The notes under the pieces: generated by a model
The model's input: the letters and a program-made list of their open reading frames with translations, nothing else
Databases searched by the model: none
Told to the model about the DNA's origin: nothing
Translations under genes and position numbers: made by a program
Shown here: positions 46,027 through 58,990 of the stretch, in pieces
Numbering within the stretch: position 1 is the first letter of the stretch
Layout: every line of letters starts with the position of its first letter
Assembly: GCA_037974665.1 (NCBI GenBank)
Contig: CM075771.1
Span: 37,742,425-37,806,424, forward strand
Source: Ehretia macrophylla
Lineage: Eukaryota; Streptophyta; Magnoliopsida; Boraginales; Ehretiaceae
Length of the DNA: 64,000 bases
Direction of reading: 5' to 3'

Positions 46027-46146
46027 GGGTGCGATCATACCAGCACTAATGCACCGGATCCCATCAGAACTCCGAAGTCAAGCGTGCTTGGGCAAAAGTA
46101 GTACTAGGATAAGTGACCCTCAGGGAAGTCTTCGTGTTGCACCCCC
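46027..46146 (+). rRNA. 5S rRNA gene, copy 62, C box damaged
   Basis: Full length. Variants: T53C, G68A, G70A, G85A, G86A, C94T, T96A, C105T. GGATAAGTGACCCTCAGGG in the C box. Upstream GCATATAGG. Confidence 0.95.
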
Positions 46147-46702
46147 TTTTCAATTTTTTTTGCCCTGGTTAGTGTTGCCAAGACACTTTATCCACCAAAT
46201 CTCTATTACCGAATCCCACGGAACATTGGGCAAGACAACTTCGCTTCACGTAGAGGCCGGGCCCACAAACTGAGGGCGTAGCGTTTGTGACTAGGTCTCT
46301 GTCGCTCTGGTGCCTATAACTTTTGATTCGTAAGGAGTTACGCGGTGCATAACATGCCGTTGCAAAGCTCTATAAGAGCTCTACGACGGGGGCAGCTAGC
46401 TTGCTCGCTATGCCCATTTTTGGAGCCCAAAATCGAACGTTTTCATCAGTTTCAGTCCACTTTTGCTCTTTTGCTCTATTTTTCTGTCCTGGATCGTACA
46501 TCGTGAGCTATTAAAAGGATGACAACCTGACTCGCGGTACATCCGAGGGCCCTACAACGTGTCGATATCACGTCTTGCGAGGTTGCTGCGTTATTGAAGC
46601 GGATGTGTTATCGTTAAGCCCATTGGGCCTTTTGAATGTGCCATCTCTCTAGGCTGGCACTGTGAACCGTTAAGACATATAGGAATTGTGCCTCATCATG
46701 AC

Positions 46703-46822
46703 GGTTGCGATCATACCAACACTAATGCACCAGATCCCATCTGAATTGCGAAGTTAAGCGTGCTTGGGCGCCAGTAGTACTATGATGGGTGACCCCCTGG
46801 GAAGTCCTCGTGTTGCATCCCT
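46703..46822 (+). rRNA. 5S rRNA gene, copy 63 (diverged)
   Basis: Full length. Variants: G3T, G17A, G30A, A40T, C44T, C46G, A69C, G70C, G81T, C116T. The terminator's second T run is only about six bases. Confidence 0.94.
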
Positions 46823-47376
46823 TTTCAACTTTTTTGCCCTGGTTAGGGTTTCCAAGATACTTTATCCACCTAATCTCTATTACCAAATCCCACGGTGCAT
46901 TGGGCAAGACAACTTCACTTCACGTAGAGGCCGGGCCTGAAAACCGAGGGCGCAGGGTTTGTGACCAGGTCTCCGTCGCACCGGTGCCCATAACTTTTGA
47001 TCCGTAAGGAGTTACGCCGCGCACAGCATACCGTTGCAAAGCTCTCTGAGAGCTTTACGACGAGGGCAACCAGCTTGCTCGCTTTACATTTTTTGGAGCC
47101 CAAAATTGAACGTTTTCATCAGTTTCATGACACTTTTCTGCTTTTGCCCTATTTTTCCGACCCAGATCGTACCTCGTGAGATGTTAAAAGGACGACAACC
47201 TGACTCGCAGTACATCAGAGGGCCCTACAACATGTCGATATCACATCTTACGGGGATTCTGCGTTGTTGAAGCGGATGGGTTGTCGTTAAGCCCATTGGG
47301 CCTTTTGAATGGGCCATCTCTCTAGGCTGGCACTGTGAACCGTTAACACATATAGGAATTGTGCCCTCATCATGAC

Positions 47377-47495
47377 GGGTGCGATCATACCAGCACTAAT
47401 GCAACGGATCCCATCAGAACTCTGAAGTTAAGCGTGGTTGGGCGAGAGTTGTACTAGGATGGGTGACCCCTTGGGAGTCCTCGTGTTGCACCCAC
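47377..47495 (+). rRNA. 5S rRNA gene, copy 64, 1-nt deletion
   Basis: 119 nt: one A is missing at nt 100-101 (GGGAGTCC for GGGAAGTCC), just past the C box. Also C28A, C47T, C61G, A74T, C95T. Confidence 0.94.
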
Positions 47496-48051
47496 TTTTC
47501 AATTTTTTTTGCCCTGTTTAGGGTTGCCAAGATACTTTATCCACCAAATCTCTATTACAGAATCCCACGGAACATTGGGCAAGAAAACTTCGCTTCACGT
47601 AGTGGCCGGGCCCGCAAACCGAGGGCGTAGGGTTTGTGACCAGGTCTCTGTCGCTTCGGTGCCCATAACTTTTGATCCGTAAAGAGTTACGCAGCTTACA
47701 GCATATCGTTGCAAAGGACTCTAGGAGTTATACGACGGGGGCAGCCAGCTTGCACGCTATGCAGCTTTTTGGAGCCCAAAATCGAATGTTTTCTTCAGTT
47801 TCAGGACACTTTTATTCTTTTGCTCTATTTTTCCGTCCCGTATTGTACGTCGTGAGCTGGTAAAAGGACGACAACCTGACTCGCAGGACATCAGAGAGCC
47901 CTACAACTTGTCGATATCACGTCTTGCGAGGATGCTGCGTTGTTGAAGCGAATGCGTTGTCGTTAAGCCCATTGGGCTTTTGAATGGTCCATCTCTCTAG
48001 GCCGGCACTGTGAACCGTTAACACATATAGGAATTGTGCCCTCATCATGAC

Positions 48052-48171
48052 GGGTGCGACCATACCAGCACTAATGCAACGGATCCCATCAGAACTCCGA
48101 AGTTAAGCATGCTTGGGCGAGAGTAGTACAAGGAAGGGTGACCCCTTGGGAAATCTTCGTGGTGCACACCC
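48052..48171 (+). rRNA. 5S rRNA gene, copy 65 (diverged)
   Basis: Full length. Variants: T9C, C28A, G58A, T79A, T84A, C95T, G102A, C105T, T111G, C117A. Confidence 0.94.
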
Positions 48172-48729
48172 TTTTCAATTTTTTTTGCCCTGGTTAGGGT
48201 TACCAAGATACTTCATCCTCCAAATCTCTATTACAGAATCCCATGAAACATTGGGGAAGAAAACTTCACTTCACATAGTGGCCGGGCCCGCAAACCGGAG
48301 GCGCAGGGTTTGTGACAAGGTCTCTGTCGCTCCGGTGCCCATAACTTTTGATCCGTAATGAGTTACACGTCTCACAGCATACCGTTGCAAAGCTCTCTGA
48401 GAGCTCGACGACGGGGGTAGCCAGCTTGCTCGCTGTGCCCCTTTTTGGAGCCCAAAATCGAATGTTTTCATCAGTTTCAGGCAACTTTTGTTCTTTTGCT
48501 CTATTTTTCCGTCCCGGATTGTACGTCGTGAGCTGTTAAAAGGATGACAACCTGACTCGTGGGACATCAGAGGGCCCTACAATGTGTCGATATCACGTCT
48601 TGCAAGGATGCTGTGTTGTTTAAGTGGATGGGTTGTCATTAAGCCCATTGGGCCTTTTGAATGAGCCATCTCTCTAGGCTGGGACTGTGAACCGTTAACA
48701 CATATAGGAATTGTGCCCCTCAAGATGAC

Positions 48730-48849
48730 GGGCACGATCATACCAGCACTAATGCACCGGATACCATCAGAACTCTGAAGTTAAGCGTGCTTGGGCGAGG
48801 GTAGTATTAGGATGGGTGATGCCATGGGAAGTCCTCGTGTTGCACCACC
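48730..48849 (+). rRNA. 5S rRNA gene, copy 66 (diverged)
   Basis: Full length. Variants: T4C, G5A, C34A, C47T, A71G, C78T, C91T, C92G, C95A, C118A. C box reads GATGCCATGGG. Confidence 0.94.
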
Positions 48850-49406
48850 TTTTCAATTTTTTTTGCCCTGGTTAGGGTTGCCAAGTTACCTTATCCACCA
48901 AATCTCTATTACCGAATCCCACGGAACATTGGGCAAGACAACTTCGCTTCACGTAGAGGCCGTGCCCGCAAACCGAGGGCGTAAGGTTTGTGACCTGGTC
49001 TCCGTCGCTCCGGTGCCCATAACTTTTGATCCGTAAGGAGTTACGCGGCGCACAGCATACCGTTGCAAAGCTCTCTGAGAGCTCTACGACAGGCGCAGCC
49101 AGATTGATCGTTGTGCCCCTATTTGGAGCCCAAAATTGAATGTTTTCATCAGTTTCGGGATACTTTTCTTATTTTGCCCTGTTTTTCCGTCCCGGATCGT
49201 TCGTCGTGAGCTGTCAAAAGGACGACAACCTTACTCGCGGTACATCAGAGGGCCCTACAATGTGTCGATATCACGTCTTGCGAGGATGATGCGTTGTTGA
49301 AGCGGATGGGTTGTCGTTAAGCCCATTGGACCTTTTGAATGGGCGATCTCTCTAGGCTGGGACTGTGAACCGTTAACACATATAGGAATTGTGCCATCAA
49401 CTTGAC

Positions 49407-49526
49407 GGGTGTGATCATACCAGCACTAATGCAACGGATCCCATCAGAACTCCGAAGTTAAGCGTGCTAGGGCTAGAGTAGTACTAGGATGGGTAACCCC
49501 CTGGGAAGTCCTCTTATTGTACTACC
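49407..49526 (+). rRNA. 5S rRNA gene, copy 67 (diverged)
   Basis: Full length. Variants: C6T, C28A, T63A, G68T, G89A, G108T, G110A, C114T, C117T, C118A. The 3' strand of helix I is badly altered (GTACTA). Its spacer has an extra 10-11 bp near 49,860 (TATTTTGCCTTG); unit 687 bp. Confidence 0.93.
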
Positions 49527-50093
49527 TTTTCAATTTTTTTTGCCCTGGTTAGGATTGCTAAGATACTTTATCCTCCAAATCTCTATTACTGAATCCCACG
49601 GAACATTGGGCAAGACAACTTCGCTTCACGTAGAGGCCGGGCCCGCAAACCGAGGGCGTAGGGTTTGTGACTAGGTCTCCGTCGCTCCGGTGCCCATAAG
49701 TTTTGATCCGTAAGGAGTTACGCGGCATACAGCATACCGTTGCAAAGCTCTTTGAGAGGTCTACAACGGGGGCAGCCAGTTTGCTCGTTGTGCCCCTTTT
49801 TGGAGCCCAAAATCGAACGTTTTCATCAGTTTTAGGCCACTTTTGTTCTTTCGCTCTATTTTGCCTTGTTTTTCCGTCCGGGATCGTACGTTGTGAGCGG
49901 TTAAAAGGACGAACACCTTACTCGCGGTACATCAGAGGGCCCTACAACGTGTCGCTATCATGTCTTGCGAGGATGCTGCATTGTTGAAGCGGATGGGTTG
50001 TCGTTAAGCCCATTGGGCCTTTTGAATGGGCCATCTGTCTAGGCTGACACTGTGAACCGTTAACACATATAGGGATTGTGCCTTCTACATGAC

Positions 50094-50213
50094 GGGTGCG
50101 ATCATACCCAAACTAATGCACCGGATACCATCAGAACTCCCAAGTTAAGAGTGTTTGGGCGAGAGTAGTACTAGGATGGGTGACCCCCTGGGAAGTCCTC
50201 GTGTTGCACCCCC
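50094..50213 (+). rRNA. 5S rRNA gene, copy 68
   Basis: Full length. Variants: A16C, G17A, C18A, C34A, G48C, C57A, C61T. Upstream CATATAGGGATT. Confidence 0.96.
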
Positions 50214-50769
50214 TTTTAAATTTTTTTTGCCCTGGTTTGGGTTGCCAAGATAATTTATCCACCAAATCTCTATTACCGAATCCCACAGAACATTGGGCAA
50301 GAGAACTTCGCTTCACGTAGAGGTCGGGCCCACAAACCGAGGGCGTAGGGTTTGTGACCAGGTCTCCGCCGCTTCGGTGTCCATAACTTTTGATCCGTAA
50401 GGAGTTACGCTGCGCACAACATACCGTTGCAAAGTTCTCTGAGAGCTCTACGATGGGGGATGCTAGCTTGCAAGCTGTGCCCATTTTTGGGGCCTAAAAT
50501 TGAACGTTTTCATCAGTTTCAGGCCACTTTTCTTCTTTTGCCCTATTTTTTTGTCCCGAATCGTACGTCGTAAGCTGTTAAAAGGACGACAACTGACTCG
50601 CGGTACATCAAAGGACCCTACAACGTGTCGATATCTCATCTTGCGAGGATGCTGCGTTGTTGAATCGGATGGGTTGTCGTTAAGCCCAATGGTCATTTTG
50701 AATGGGCCATCTCTTTAGGCTGGCACTGTGAACCGTTAACACATATAGGAATTGTGCCCTCAACATGAC

Positions 50770-50889
50770 GGGTGCGATCATACCAGCACTAATGCACTGG
50801 ACCCCATCAGAACTCCGAAGTTAAGCGTGCTTGACCGAGAGTAGTACTAGGATGGGTGACCCCCTGGGAAGTCCTCGTGTTGTACCCCC
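50770..50889 (+). rRNA. 5S rRNA gene, copy 69
   Basis: Full length. Variants: C29T, T33C, G65A, G66C, C114T. Confidence 0.97.
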
Positions 50890-51445
50890 TTTTCAATTTT
50901 TTTTGCCTTGTTAGGGTTGCCAAGATACTTTATCCACCACATCTCTATTACCGAATGTCACGGAACATTGGGTAAGACAACCTCGCTTCACGTAGAGGCC
51001 AGGCCCGTAAACCGAGGGCGTAGGGTCTGTGACCACGTCTTCGTCGCTCCGGTGCTCATAACTTTTGATCGGTAAGGAGTTACGCGGCGCACATCATACC
51101 GTTACAAAGCTCTCTGAGAGCTCTACGACGGGGGCACCTAGCTTGCTCGCTTTGCCCCTTTTTGGAAACCAAAATCGAACGTTTTCATCAGCTTCAGGAC
51201 ATTTTTGTTTTTTTGCACTATTTTTCCGTCCTGGATCACACGTCGTGAGCTGTTAAAAGGACGACAACCTGACTCGCGGCACATCAGAGAGCCCTACAAA
51301 GTGTCGATATCACGTCTTACGAGGATGCTGCATTATTGAAGCTGATGGGTTGTTGTTAAGCCCATTGGGCCTTTTGAATGGGCCATCTCTCGAGGCTGGG
51401 ACTGTGAACCGTTAACACATATAGGACTTGTGCCCTCAACATTAC

Positions 51446-51565
51446 GGGTGCGATCATACCAGCACTAATGCACCGGATCCCATCAGAACTCCGAAGTTAA
51501 GAGTGCTTGGGCGAGAGTAGTACTAGGATGGGTGACCCCCTGGGAAGTCCTTGTGTTGCACCCCC
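51446..51565 (+). rRNA. 5S rRNA gene, copy 70 (near-consensus)
   Basis: Full length; only C57A (A box) and C107T. Upstream TATAGGACTTG. Confidence 0.97.
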
Positions 51566-52122
51566 TTTTCAATTTTTTTTGCCCTGGTTAGGGTTGCCAA
51601 GATACTTTATCCACCAAATCTCTATTACTGAATCCCACGGAACATTGGGCAAGACAACTTCGCTTCACGTAGAGGTCGGACCCGCAAAACGAGGGCGTAG
51701 GGTTTATGACCAGGTCTCCGTCGCTCCGGTGCCCATAACTTTTGATCCGTAGGGAGTTACGTGGCGCACAGCTTACCATTACAAAGCTCTCTGAGAGCTG
51801 TACGACGGGGGCAGCCAGCTTGCTCGTTGTGCCCTTTTTTGGAGCCCAAAATCAGACGTTTTCTTCAGCTTCAGGACAGTTTTATTCTTTTGCCCTATTT
51901 TTCTGTCCCGAATCGTACGACGTGAGCTGTTAAAAGGACGACAACCTGACTCGCGATACATCTGAGGACCCTACAACGCGTCGATATCACGTCTTGCGAG
52001 GATGCTGCGTTGTTGAAGTGGATGGGTTGTTGTTAAGCCCAATGGGCATTTTGAATGGGCCATCTCTCTAGGCTGGCACTGTGAACCGTTAACACATATA
52101 GGAATTCTGCCATCAACATGAC

Positions 52123-52242
52123 GGGTGCGATCATACCAGCACTAATGCACCGAATCCCACCAGAACTCCGAAGTTAAGCGTGCTTGAGCGAGAGTAGTAC
52201 TAGGATGGGTGACCCCCTGGGAAGTCCTTGCGTTGCACCCCC
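52123..52242 (+). rRNA. 5S rRNA gene, copy 71
   Basis: Full length. Variants: G31A, T38C, G65A, C107T, T109C. Upstream ATTCTGCCATC. Confidence 0.97.
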
Positions 52243-52799
52243 TTTTCAATTTTTTTTGCCCTGGTTAGGGTTGCCAAGATACTTTATCCACCAAATCTCT
52301 ATTACCGAATCCCACGGAACATTGGGCAAGACAACTTCGCTTCACGTAGAGGTTGGGCCCGCAAACTGAGGGCGTAGGGTTTGTGACCTGGTCTCCGTCT
52401 CTCCGGTGCCCATAACTTTTGATCCGTAGGGAGTTACGTGGCGCACAACATACCGTTGCAAAGCTCTCTTAGAGCTCTACGACGGGGGCAGCCAGCTTGC
52501 TCGCTGTGCCTATTTTGGGAGCCCAAAATCAAGCATTTTCATCTGTTTTAGGACACTTTTCTTCTTTTGCCCTGTTTTTCCTTCCTGGATCGTACGCCGT
52601 GAGCTGTGAAAAGGACGACAACCTTACTCGCGGTACATTAGAGGGCCCTCCAATGTGCCGATATCACGTCTTGCGAGGATGCTGCGTTGTTGAAGCGGAT
52701 AGGTTGTCATTAAGCCCATTGGGCCTTTTGAATGGGCCATCTCTCTAGGCTGAAACTGTGAACTGTTAACACATATAGGAATTGTGCCCTCAACATGAC

Positions 52800-52919
52800 G
52801 GGTGTGATCATACTAGCATTAATGCACCGGATCCCATCAGAACTCTGAAGTTAAGCGTGCTTGGGCGAGAGTAGTACTAGGATGGGTGACCCTCTGGGAA
52901 GTCCTCGTGTTGCACCCCC
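52800..52919 (+). rRNA. 5S rRNA gene, copy 72
   Basis: Full length. Variants: C6T, C15T, C20T, C47T, C94T. All five are C-to-T, the pattern expected from deamination of methylated cytosine. Confidence 0.97.
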
Positions 52920-53476
52920 TTTTCAATTTTTTTTGCCCTGGTTAGGGTTTCCAAGATACTTTATCCACCAAATCTCTATTACTGAATCCCACGAAACATT
53001 GAGCAAGAAAACTACAATTCACGTAGAGGCCGGGCCGGCAAACCGAGGGCGTAGTGTTTGTGACCAGGTCTCCGTCGCTTCGGTGCCCATAACTTATGAT
53101 CCGTAAGGAGTTTCGCGGCGCACAGCATACCGTTGCAATGCTCTCTTGGAGCTCTACGATGGCGGCAGCCAGCTTGCTCGCTGTGCCCATTTTTGGAGCC
53201 CAAAATCAAACATTTTCATTAGTTTCAGGCTACTTTTCTTCTTTTGCCCTGTTTTTTCGTCCCGGATCGTACATCGTAAGCTGTTAAAAGGACGACAACC
53301 TGACTCGCGGTGCATCAGAGGGCACTACAACGTGTCGATATCACGTCTTGCGAGGATTCTGCGTTGTTGAAGAAGATGGGTTGTCGTTAAGCCCATTGAC
53401 CCTTTTGAATGGACGATCTCTCTAGGCTGGCATTGTGAACCGTTAACACATATAGGAATTATGCCCTAAACATGAC

Positions 53477-53596
53477 GGGTGCGATCATACCAACACTAAT
53501 GCACCGGATCCTATCAGAACTCCGAAGTTAAGAGTGCTTGGGTGAGAGTAGTACTAGGATGGGTGACCCCCTGGGAAATCCTCGTGTTGCACCCCC
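53477..53596 (+). rRNA. 5S rRNA gene, copy 73
   Basis: Full length. Variants: G17A, C36T, C57A, C67T, G102A. G17A and C36T mark the subtype also seen in copies 79, 82 and 86. Confidence 0.97.
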
Positions 53597-54152
53597 TTTT
53601 CAATTTTTTTTGCCCTGGTTAGGGTTGCCAAGACACTTTATCCACCAAATCTCTTTTACCGAATCCCACGGAACATTGGGCAAGACAACTTCGCTTCACG
53701 TAGAGGCCGGGCCCGCAAACCGAGGGCGTAGGGTTTGTGACCAGGTCTCCGTTGCTCCGATGCCCATAACTTTTGATCCGTAAGGAATTACGCGGCGCAC
53801 AGCATACCGTTGCAATGCTCTCTAAGAGCTCTATGACGGGGGCAGCTAGCATGCTCGTTGTGCCCTATTTTGAAGCCCAAAATCGAACGTTTTCATCAGT
53901 TCCAAGCCACTTTTGTTCTTTTGCTCTATTTTTCCATCCCAGATCGTACGTCGTGAGCTATTAAAAGGATGACAACCTGTCTCGCGGTACATTAGAGAGC
54001 CCTATAACGTGTCGATATCACGTCTTGCGAGGATGCTGCATTGTTGAAGTGGATGGGTTGTTGTTAAGCCCATTGGGCCTTTTGAATGGGCCATCTCTCT
54101 AGGCTGGCACTGTGAACCGTTAACACATATAGGAATTGTGCCTCAACAAGAC

Positions 54153-54272
54153 GGGTGCGATCATACCAGCACTAATGCACCAGATCCGATCAGAACTCCG
54201 AAGTTAAGCGTGCTTGGGCGAGAGTAGTACTAGGATGGGTGGCCCCCTGGGAAGTCCTCGTGTTGCACCCTC
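54153..54272 (+). rRNA. 5S rRNA gene, copy 74
   Basis: Full length. Variants: G30A, C36G, A90G, C119T. Its unit and the next share GTGGCCGGGCCCACAAACC and GCACACCGTTGC, a tandem duplication. Confidence 0.97.
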
Positions 54273-54829
54273 TTTTCATTTTTTTTTCCGCTGGTTAGGG
54301 TTGCCAATATACTTTATCCGCCAAATCTCTATTACCGAATCCCATGGAACATTGGGCAAGGCAACTTCGCTTCACGTAGTGGCCGGGCCCACAAACCGAG
54401 GGCGTAGGGTTTGTGACCAGGTCTCCGTCGCTCTGGTGCCCATAACTTTTGATCCGTAAGGAGTTATGCGGTGCACAGCACACCGTTGCAAAGCTCTCTG
54501 AGAGCTCTACGACGGGGGCAGCCAGCTTGCTCGCTGTGCCCCTTTTTCGAGCCCAAAATTGAACGTTTTCATCAGCTTCAGGACACTTTTCTTCTTTTGC
54601 CCGATTTTTCTTTCCCGGATCGTACGTCGTGAGCTGTTAAAAGGACGACAACCTGACTCGCGGTGCATCAGAGATCCCTACAATGTGTCGATATCACGTC
54701 TTCCGAGGATGCTGCATTGTTGAAGCAGATGGGTTGTCGTTAAGCCCATTGGGCCTTTTGAATGGGCCATCTCTCGAGGCTGGGACTGTGAACGTTTAAC
54801 ACATATAGGACTTGTGCCCTCAACAAGAC

Positions 54830-54949
54830 GGGTGCGATCATACCAGCTCTAATGCACCGGATCCCATCAGAACTCCGAACTAAAGCGTCCTTGGGCGAGA
54901 GTAGTACTAGGATGGATGACCCCTTGGGAAGTCCTCGTGTTGCACCCTC
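54830..54949 (+). rRNA. 5S rRNA gene, copy 75
   Basis: Full length. Variants: A19T, G51C, T53A, G60C, G87A, C95T, C119T. Three A-box changes. Upstream TATAGGACTTG. Confidence 0.95.
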
Positions 54950-55506
54950 TTTTCAATTTTTTTTGCATTGGTTAGGGTTGCCAAGATACTTTATCCACCA
55001 AATCTCTATTACCGAATCCCACGGAACATTGGGCAAGGCAACTTCGCTTCACATAGTGGCCGGGCCCACAAACCGAGGGCGTAGGGTTTGTGACCAGGTC
55101 TCCGTCGCTCCGGTGCCCATAACTTTTGATCCGTAAGGAGTTACGCGGCGTACAGCACACCGTTGCAAAGCTCTCTCAGAGCTCTACGACGGGGGCAGCC
55201 AGCTTGTTCGTTGTGCCCCTTTTTGGAGCAAAAGATCGAACGTTTTCATCAGCTTCAGGACACTTTTCTTCTTTTGCCCGATTTTTCCTTCCAAGATCGT
55301 ACGTCGTGAGCTGTTAAAAGGACGACAACCTGACTCACGGTACATCAAAGAGCCCTACAACGTGTCGATATCACGTCTTGCGAGGATGCTCCATTGTTGT
55401 AGGGGATGGGTTGTCGTTAAGCCCATTGGGCCTTTTGAATGGGCCATCTCTCTAGGCTGGGACTGTGAACCTTTAACACATATAGGACTTGTGTCCTCAA
55501 CAAGAG

Positions 55507-55626
55507 GGGTGCGATCATACCAGCACTAATGCACCGGATCCCATCAGAACTCTGAACTTAAACGTGCTTGGGCGACAGTAGTACTAGGATGGGTGACCCC
55601 TTAGGAAGTCCTTGTGTTGCACCCCC
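55507..55626 (+). rRNA. 5S rRNA gene, copy 76
   Basis: Full length. Variants: C47T, G51C, G56A, G70C, C95T, G97A, C107T. G at -1 instead of C. Confidence 0.96.
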
Positions 55627-56183
55627 TTTTCAATTTTTTTTGCCCTGGTTAGGGTTGCCAATATACTTTATCCACCAAATCTCTATTACCGAATCCCACA
55701 GAACATTGGTCAAGACAACTTCGCTTCACGTAGAAGCTAGGCCCGCAAACCGAGGTTGTAGGGTTTGTGACCAGGTCTCCGTCGCTCCGGTGCCCATAAC
55801 TTTTGATCCGTAAGGAGTTACGCGACGCACAGCATTCCGTTGCAAAGCTCTCTGAGAGCTCCACGACAGGGGCAGCCAGCTTGCTCGCTGTGCCCCTTTT
55901 TGGAGTCCTAAATCGAACGTTTTTATTGGCTTAAGGACAGTTTTCTTCTTTTACACTATTTTTCCGTCCCGGATCGTATGTCGTGAGCTGTTAAAAGGAC
56001 GACAACCTGACTCGCGGTACATCAGAGAGCCCTACAACATGTCGATATCATGTCTTGCGAGGATGCTGCATTCATGAAGCGGATGGGTTGTCGTTAAGCC
56101 CTTTGGGCCTTATGAATGGGCCATCTTTCTAGGATGGCACTGTGAACCGTTAACACATATAGGAATTCTGTCATCAACATGAC

Positions 56184-56303
56184 GGGTGCGACCATACCAG
56201 CACTAATGCACCAGATCCCACCAGAACTCCGAAGTTAAACGTGATTGGGCGAGAGTAGTACTAGGATTGGTGACCCCCTGGGAAGTCCTCGTGTTGCACC
56301 CCC
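56184..56303 (+). rRNA. 5S rRNA gene, copy 77
   Basis: Full length. Variants: T9C, G30A, T38C, G56A, C61A, G85T. Upstream TTCTGTCATC. Confidence 0.96.
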
Positions 56304-56859
56304 TTTTCAATTTTTTTTGCCCTGGTTAGGGTTGCCAAGACACTTTATCCACCAAATCTCTATTACTGAATCCCACGGAACATTGGGCAAGACAACTTCG
56401 CTTAACGTAGAGGCCGGGCCCGCAAACCGAGGGCGTAGGGTTTGTGACCAAGTCTCCGTTGCTCCGGTGCCCATAAATTTTGATCCGTAGGGAGTTATGC
56501 AGCGCACAGCATACCGTTGCAAAGCTCTTTGAGAGCTCTACGATGGGGGCAGTGAGCATGCTCATTGTGCCCCTTTTTGGAGACCAAAATCGAACATTTT
56601 CATCAGGTTCAAGACGCTTTTGTTCTTTTGCTATATTTTTCTATCCCGGATCGTACATCGTGAGTTGTTAAAAGGACGATAACCTGACTCGTGGTACATT
56701 AGAGGGCCCTACAACGTGTCGATATCACATCTTGTGAGGATGCTGCGTTATTGAAGCGGATGGGTTGTCGTTAAGCCCATTGGGCCTTTTGAATGGACAA
56801 TCTCTATAGGCTGGCACTGTGAACCATTAACACATATAGAAATTGTGCCTCAACATGAC

Positions 56860-56979
56860 GGGTGCAATCATACCAGCACTAATGCACCGGATCACATCAG
56901 AACTCCGAAGTTAAGCATGCTTGGACGAGAGTAGTACTAGGATGGGTGACCCCCTGGGAAGCCCTCATGTTGCACCCCC
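56860..56979 (+). rRNA. 5S rRNA gene, copy 78
   Basis: Full length. Variants: G7A, C35A, G58A, G66A, T103C, G108A. Upstream CATATAGAAATT. The second T run is cut to six. Confidence 0.96.
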
Positions 56980-57533
56980 TTTTCAATTTTTTCCCTTGTT
57001 AAGGTTGCCAAGATACTTTATCCACCAAATCTCTATTACCGAATCCCAAGGAACATTGGGCAAGACAACTTCGCTTCACGTAGTGGCCGAGCTCGCAAAC
57101 CGAGGGCGTAGGGTTTGTGACCAGGTCTCCGTCGCTCCGGTGCCCATAACTTTTGATCCGTAAGGAGTTACGTGGCGCACAGCATGCCGTTGCAAAGCTC
57201 TCTAAGAGCTCTACGATGGGGGCAGCCAGCTTGCTCGCGGTGCCTATTTTTGGAGCCCAAAATCGAACATTTTCATCAGTTTTAGGCCATTTTTCTTCGT
57301 TTGCCCTATTTTTTCGTCCAGAATCGTACGTCATAAGCTGTTAAAAGGACGGCAACCTGACTCGAGGTACATCAGAGGGCCTTACAACGTGTCGAGATCA
57401 CATCTTGCGCGGATGCTGCGTTGTTGAAGTAGATGGATTGCTGTTAAGCCCATTAGCCCTTTTGAATGGGCCATCTCCCTAGGCTGGCATTGTGAACCCT
57501 TAACACATAGAGGAATTGTGCCCTAAACATGAC

Positions 57534-57653
57534 TGGTGTGATCATACCAACACTAATGCACCGGATCCTATCAGAACTCCGAAGTTTAACGTGCTTCGGC
57601 GAGAGTAGTACTAGGATGGGAGACCCCCTAGGAAGTCCTCGTGATGAACCCCC
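57534..57653 (+). rRNA. 5S rRNA gene, copy 79 (diverged)
   Basis: Full length. Variants: G1T, C6T, G17A, C36T, A54T, G56A, G64C, T88A, G97A, T111A, C114A. Upstream CATAGAGG as in copies 82 and 86. Confidence 0.94.
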
Positions 57654-58208
57654 TTTTCAAATTTTTTTGCCCTGGTTTGGGTTGCCAAGACACTTTATCC
57701 ACCAAATCTCTCTTACCGAATCCCACGGAACATTGGCAAGACAACTTCGCTTCACGTAGAGGCCGGGCCCGCAAACCGAGGGCGTAGGGTTTGTGACCGG
57801 GTCTCCGTTGCTCTGGTGCCCATAACTTTTGATCCGTAGGGAGTTACGCGGCACACAGCATACCGTTGCAAAGCTCTTTGAGAGCTCTACGACGGGGGCA
57901 GCCAGCATGCTCGCTGTGCCCCTTCTTCGAGACCAAAATCGAATGTTTTCATCAGTTTCAAGCCACTTTTGTTCTTTTGCTCTATATTTCCCTCCCGGAT
58001 CGTACGTCGTGAGTTGTTAAAAGGACGACAACTTGACTCGCGGTACATTAGAGGGCCCTACAACGTGTCGATATCATATCTTGCGAGGATGTCGCGTTAT
58101 TGAAGCGGATGGGTTGTCGTTGAGCCCATTGGGCCTTTTGAATGGGCAATCTCTATAGGCTGGCACTGTGAACCGTTAACACATATAGGAATTGTGCCTC
58201 AACATGAC

Positions 58209-58328
58209 GGGTGCGATCGTACCAGCACTAATGCAACGGATCCCATCAGAACTCGGAAGTTAAGCGTGCTTGGACCAGAGTAGTACTAGGATGGGTGACC
58301 CCCTGGGAAGTCCTCGTGTTGCACCCCA
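58209..58328 (+). rRNA. 5S rRNA gene, copy 80
   Basis: Full length. Variants: A11G, C28A, C47G, G66A, G68C, C120A. The GCAACGG plus TTGGAC form is shared with copies 83 and 87. Its spacer lost about 14 bp near 58,661 (CTATTTTTACGTCG); unit 661 bp. Confidence 0.96.
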
Positions 58329-58869
58329 TTTTCATTTTTTTTTGCCCTGGTTAGGGTTGCCAAGATACTTTATCCACCAAATCTCTATTACTAAATCCCA
58401 TGGAACATTGGGCAAGGCAACTTCGCTTCACGTAGAGGTCGGGCCCGCAAACCGAGGGTGTAGGTTTTGTGACCAGGTCTCCGTCGCTCTGGTGCCCATA
58501 ACTTTTGATCCGTAAGGAGTTACGCAGCGCACAGTATACCGTTGCAAAGCACTCTGGGAGATCTACGATGGGGGCAGCCAGCTTGCTCGCTATGCCATTT
58601 TTGGAGCCCAAAATCAAACGTTTTCATCAGTTTCAAGACAATTTTCTTATTTTGCCCTATTTTTACGTCGTGAGCTGGTAAAAGGACGACAACTTGACTC
58701 ACGGCACATCAGAGGGCCCAACAACGTGTCGATATAACGTCTTACGAGGATGCTGCGTTGTTGAAGCGGATGGGTTGTCGTTAAGCCCGTTGGGCCTTGT
58801 GAATGGGCCGTCTCTCTAGTCTGGCACTGTGAACCATTAACACATATAGGAATTGTGCCTCAACATAAC

Positions 58870-58990
58870 GGGTGCGATCATACCAGCACTAATACACCCG
58901 GATCCCATCAGAACTACGAAGTTAAGCATGCTTGGACGAGAGTAGTACTAGGATGGGTGATCCCCTGGGAAGTCCTCGTGTTGCAACCCC
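58870..58990 (+). rRNA. 5S rRNA gene, copy 81, 1-nt insertion
   Basis: 121 nt: an extra C at nt 28-29 (ACACCCGG). Also G25A, C46A, G58A, G66A, C91T, C116A. Confidence 0.94.
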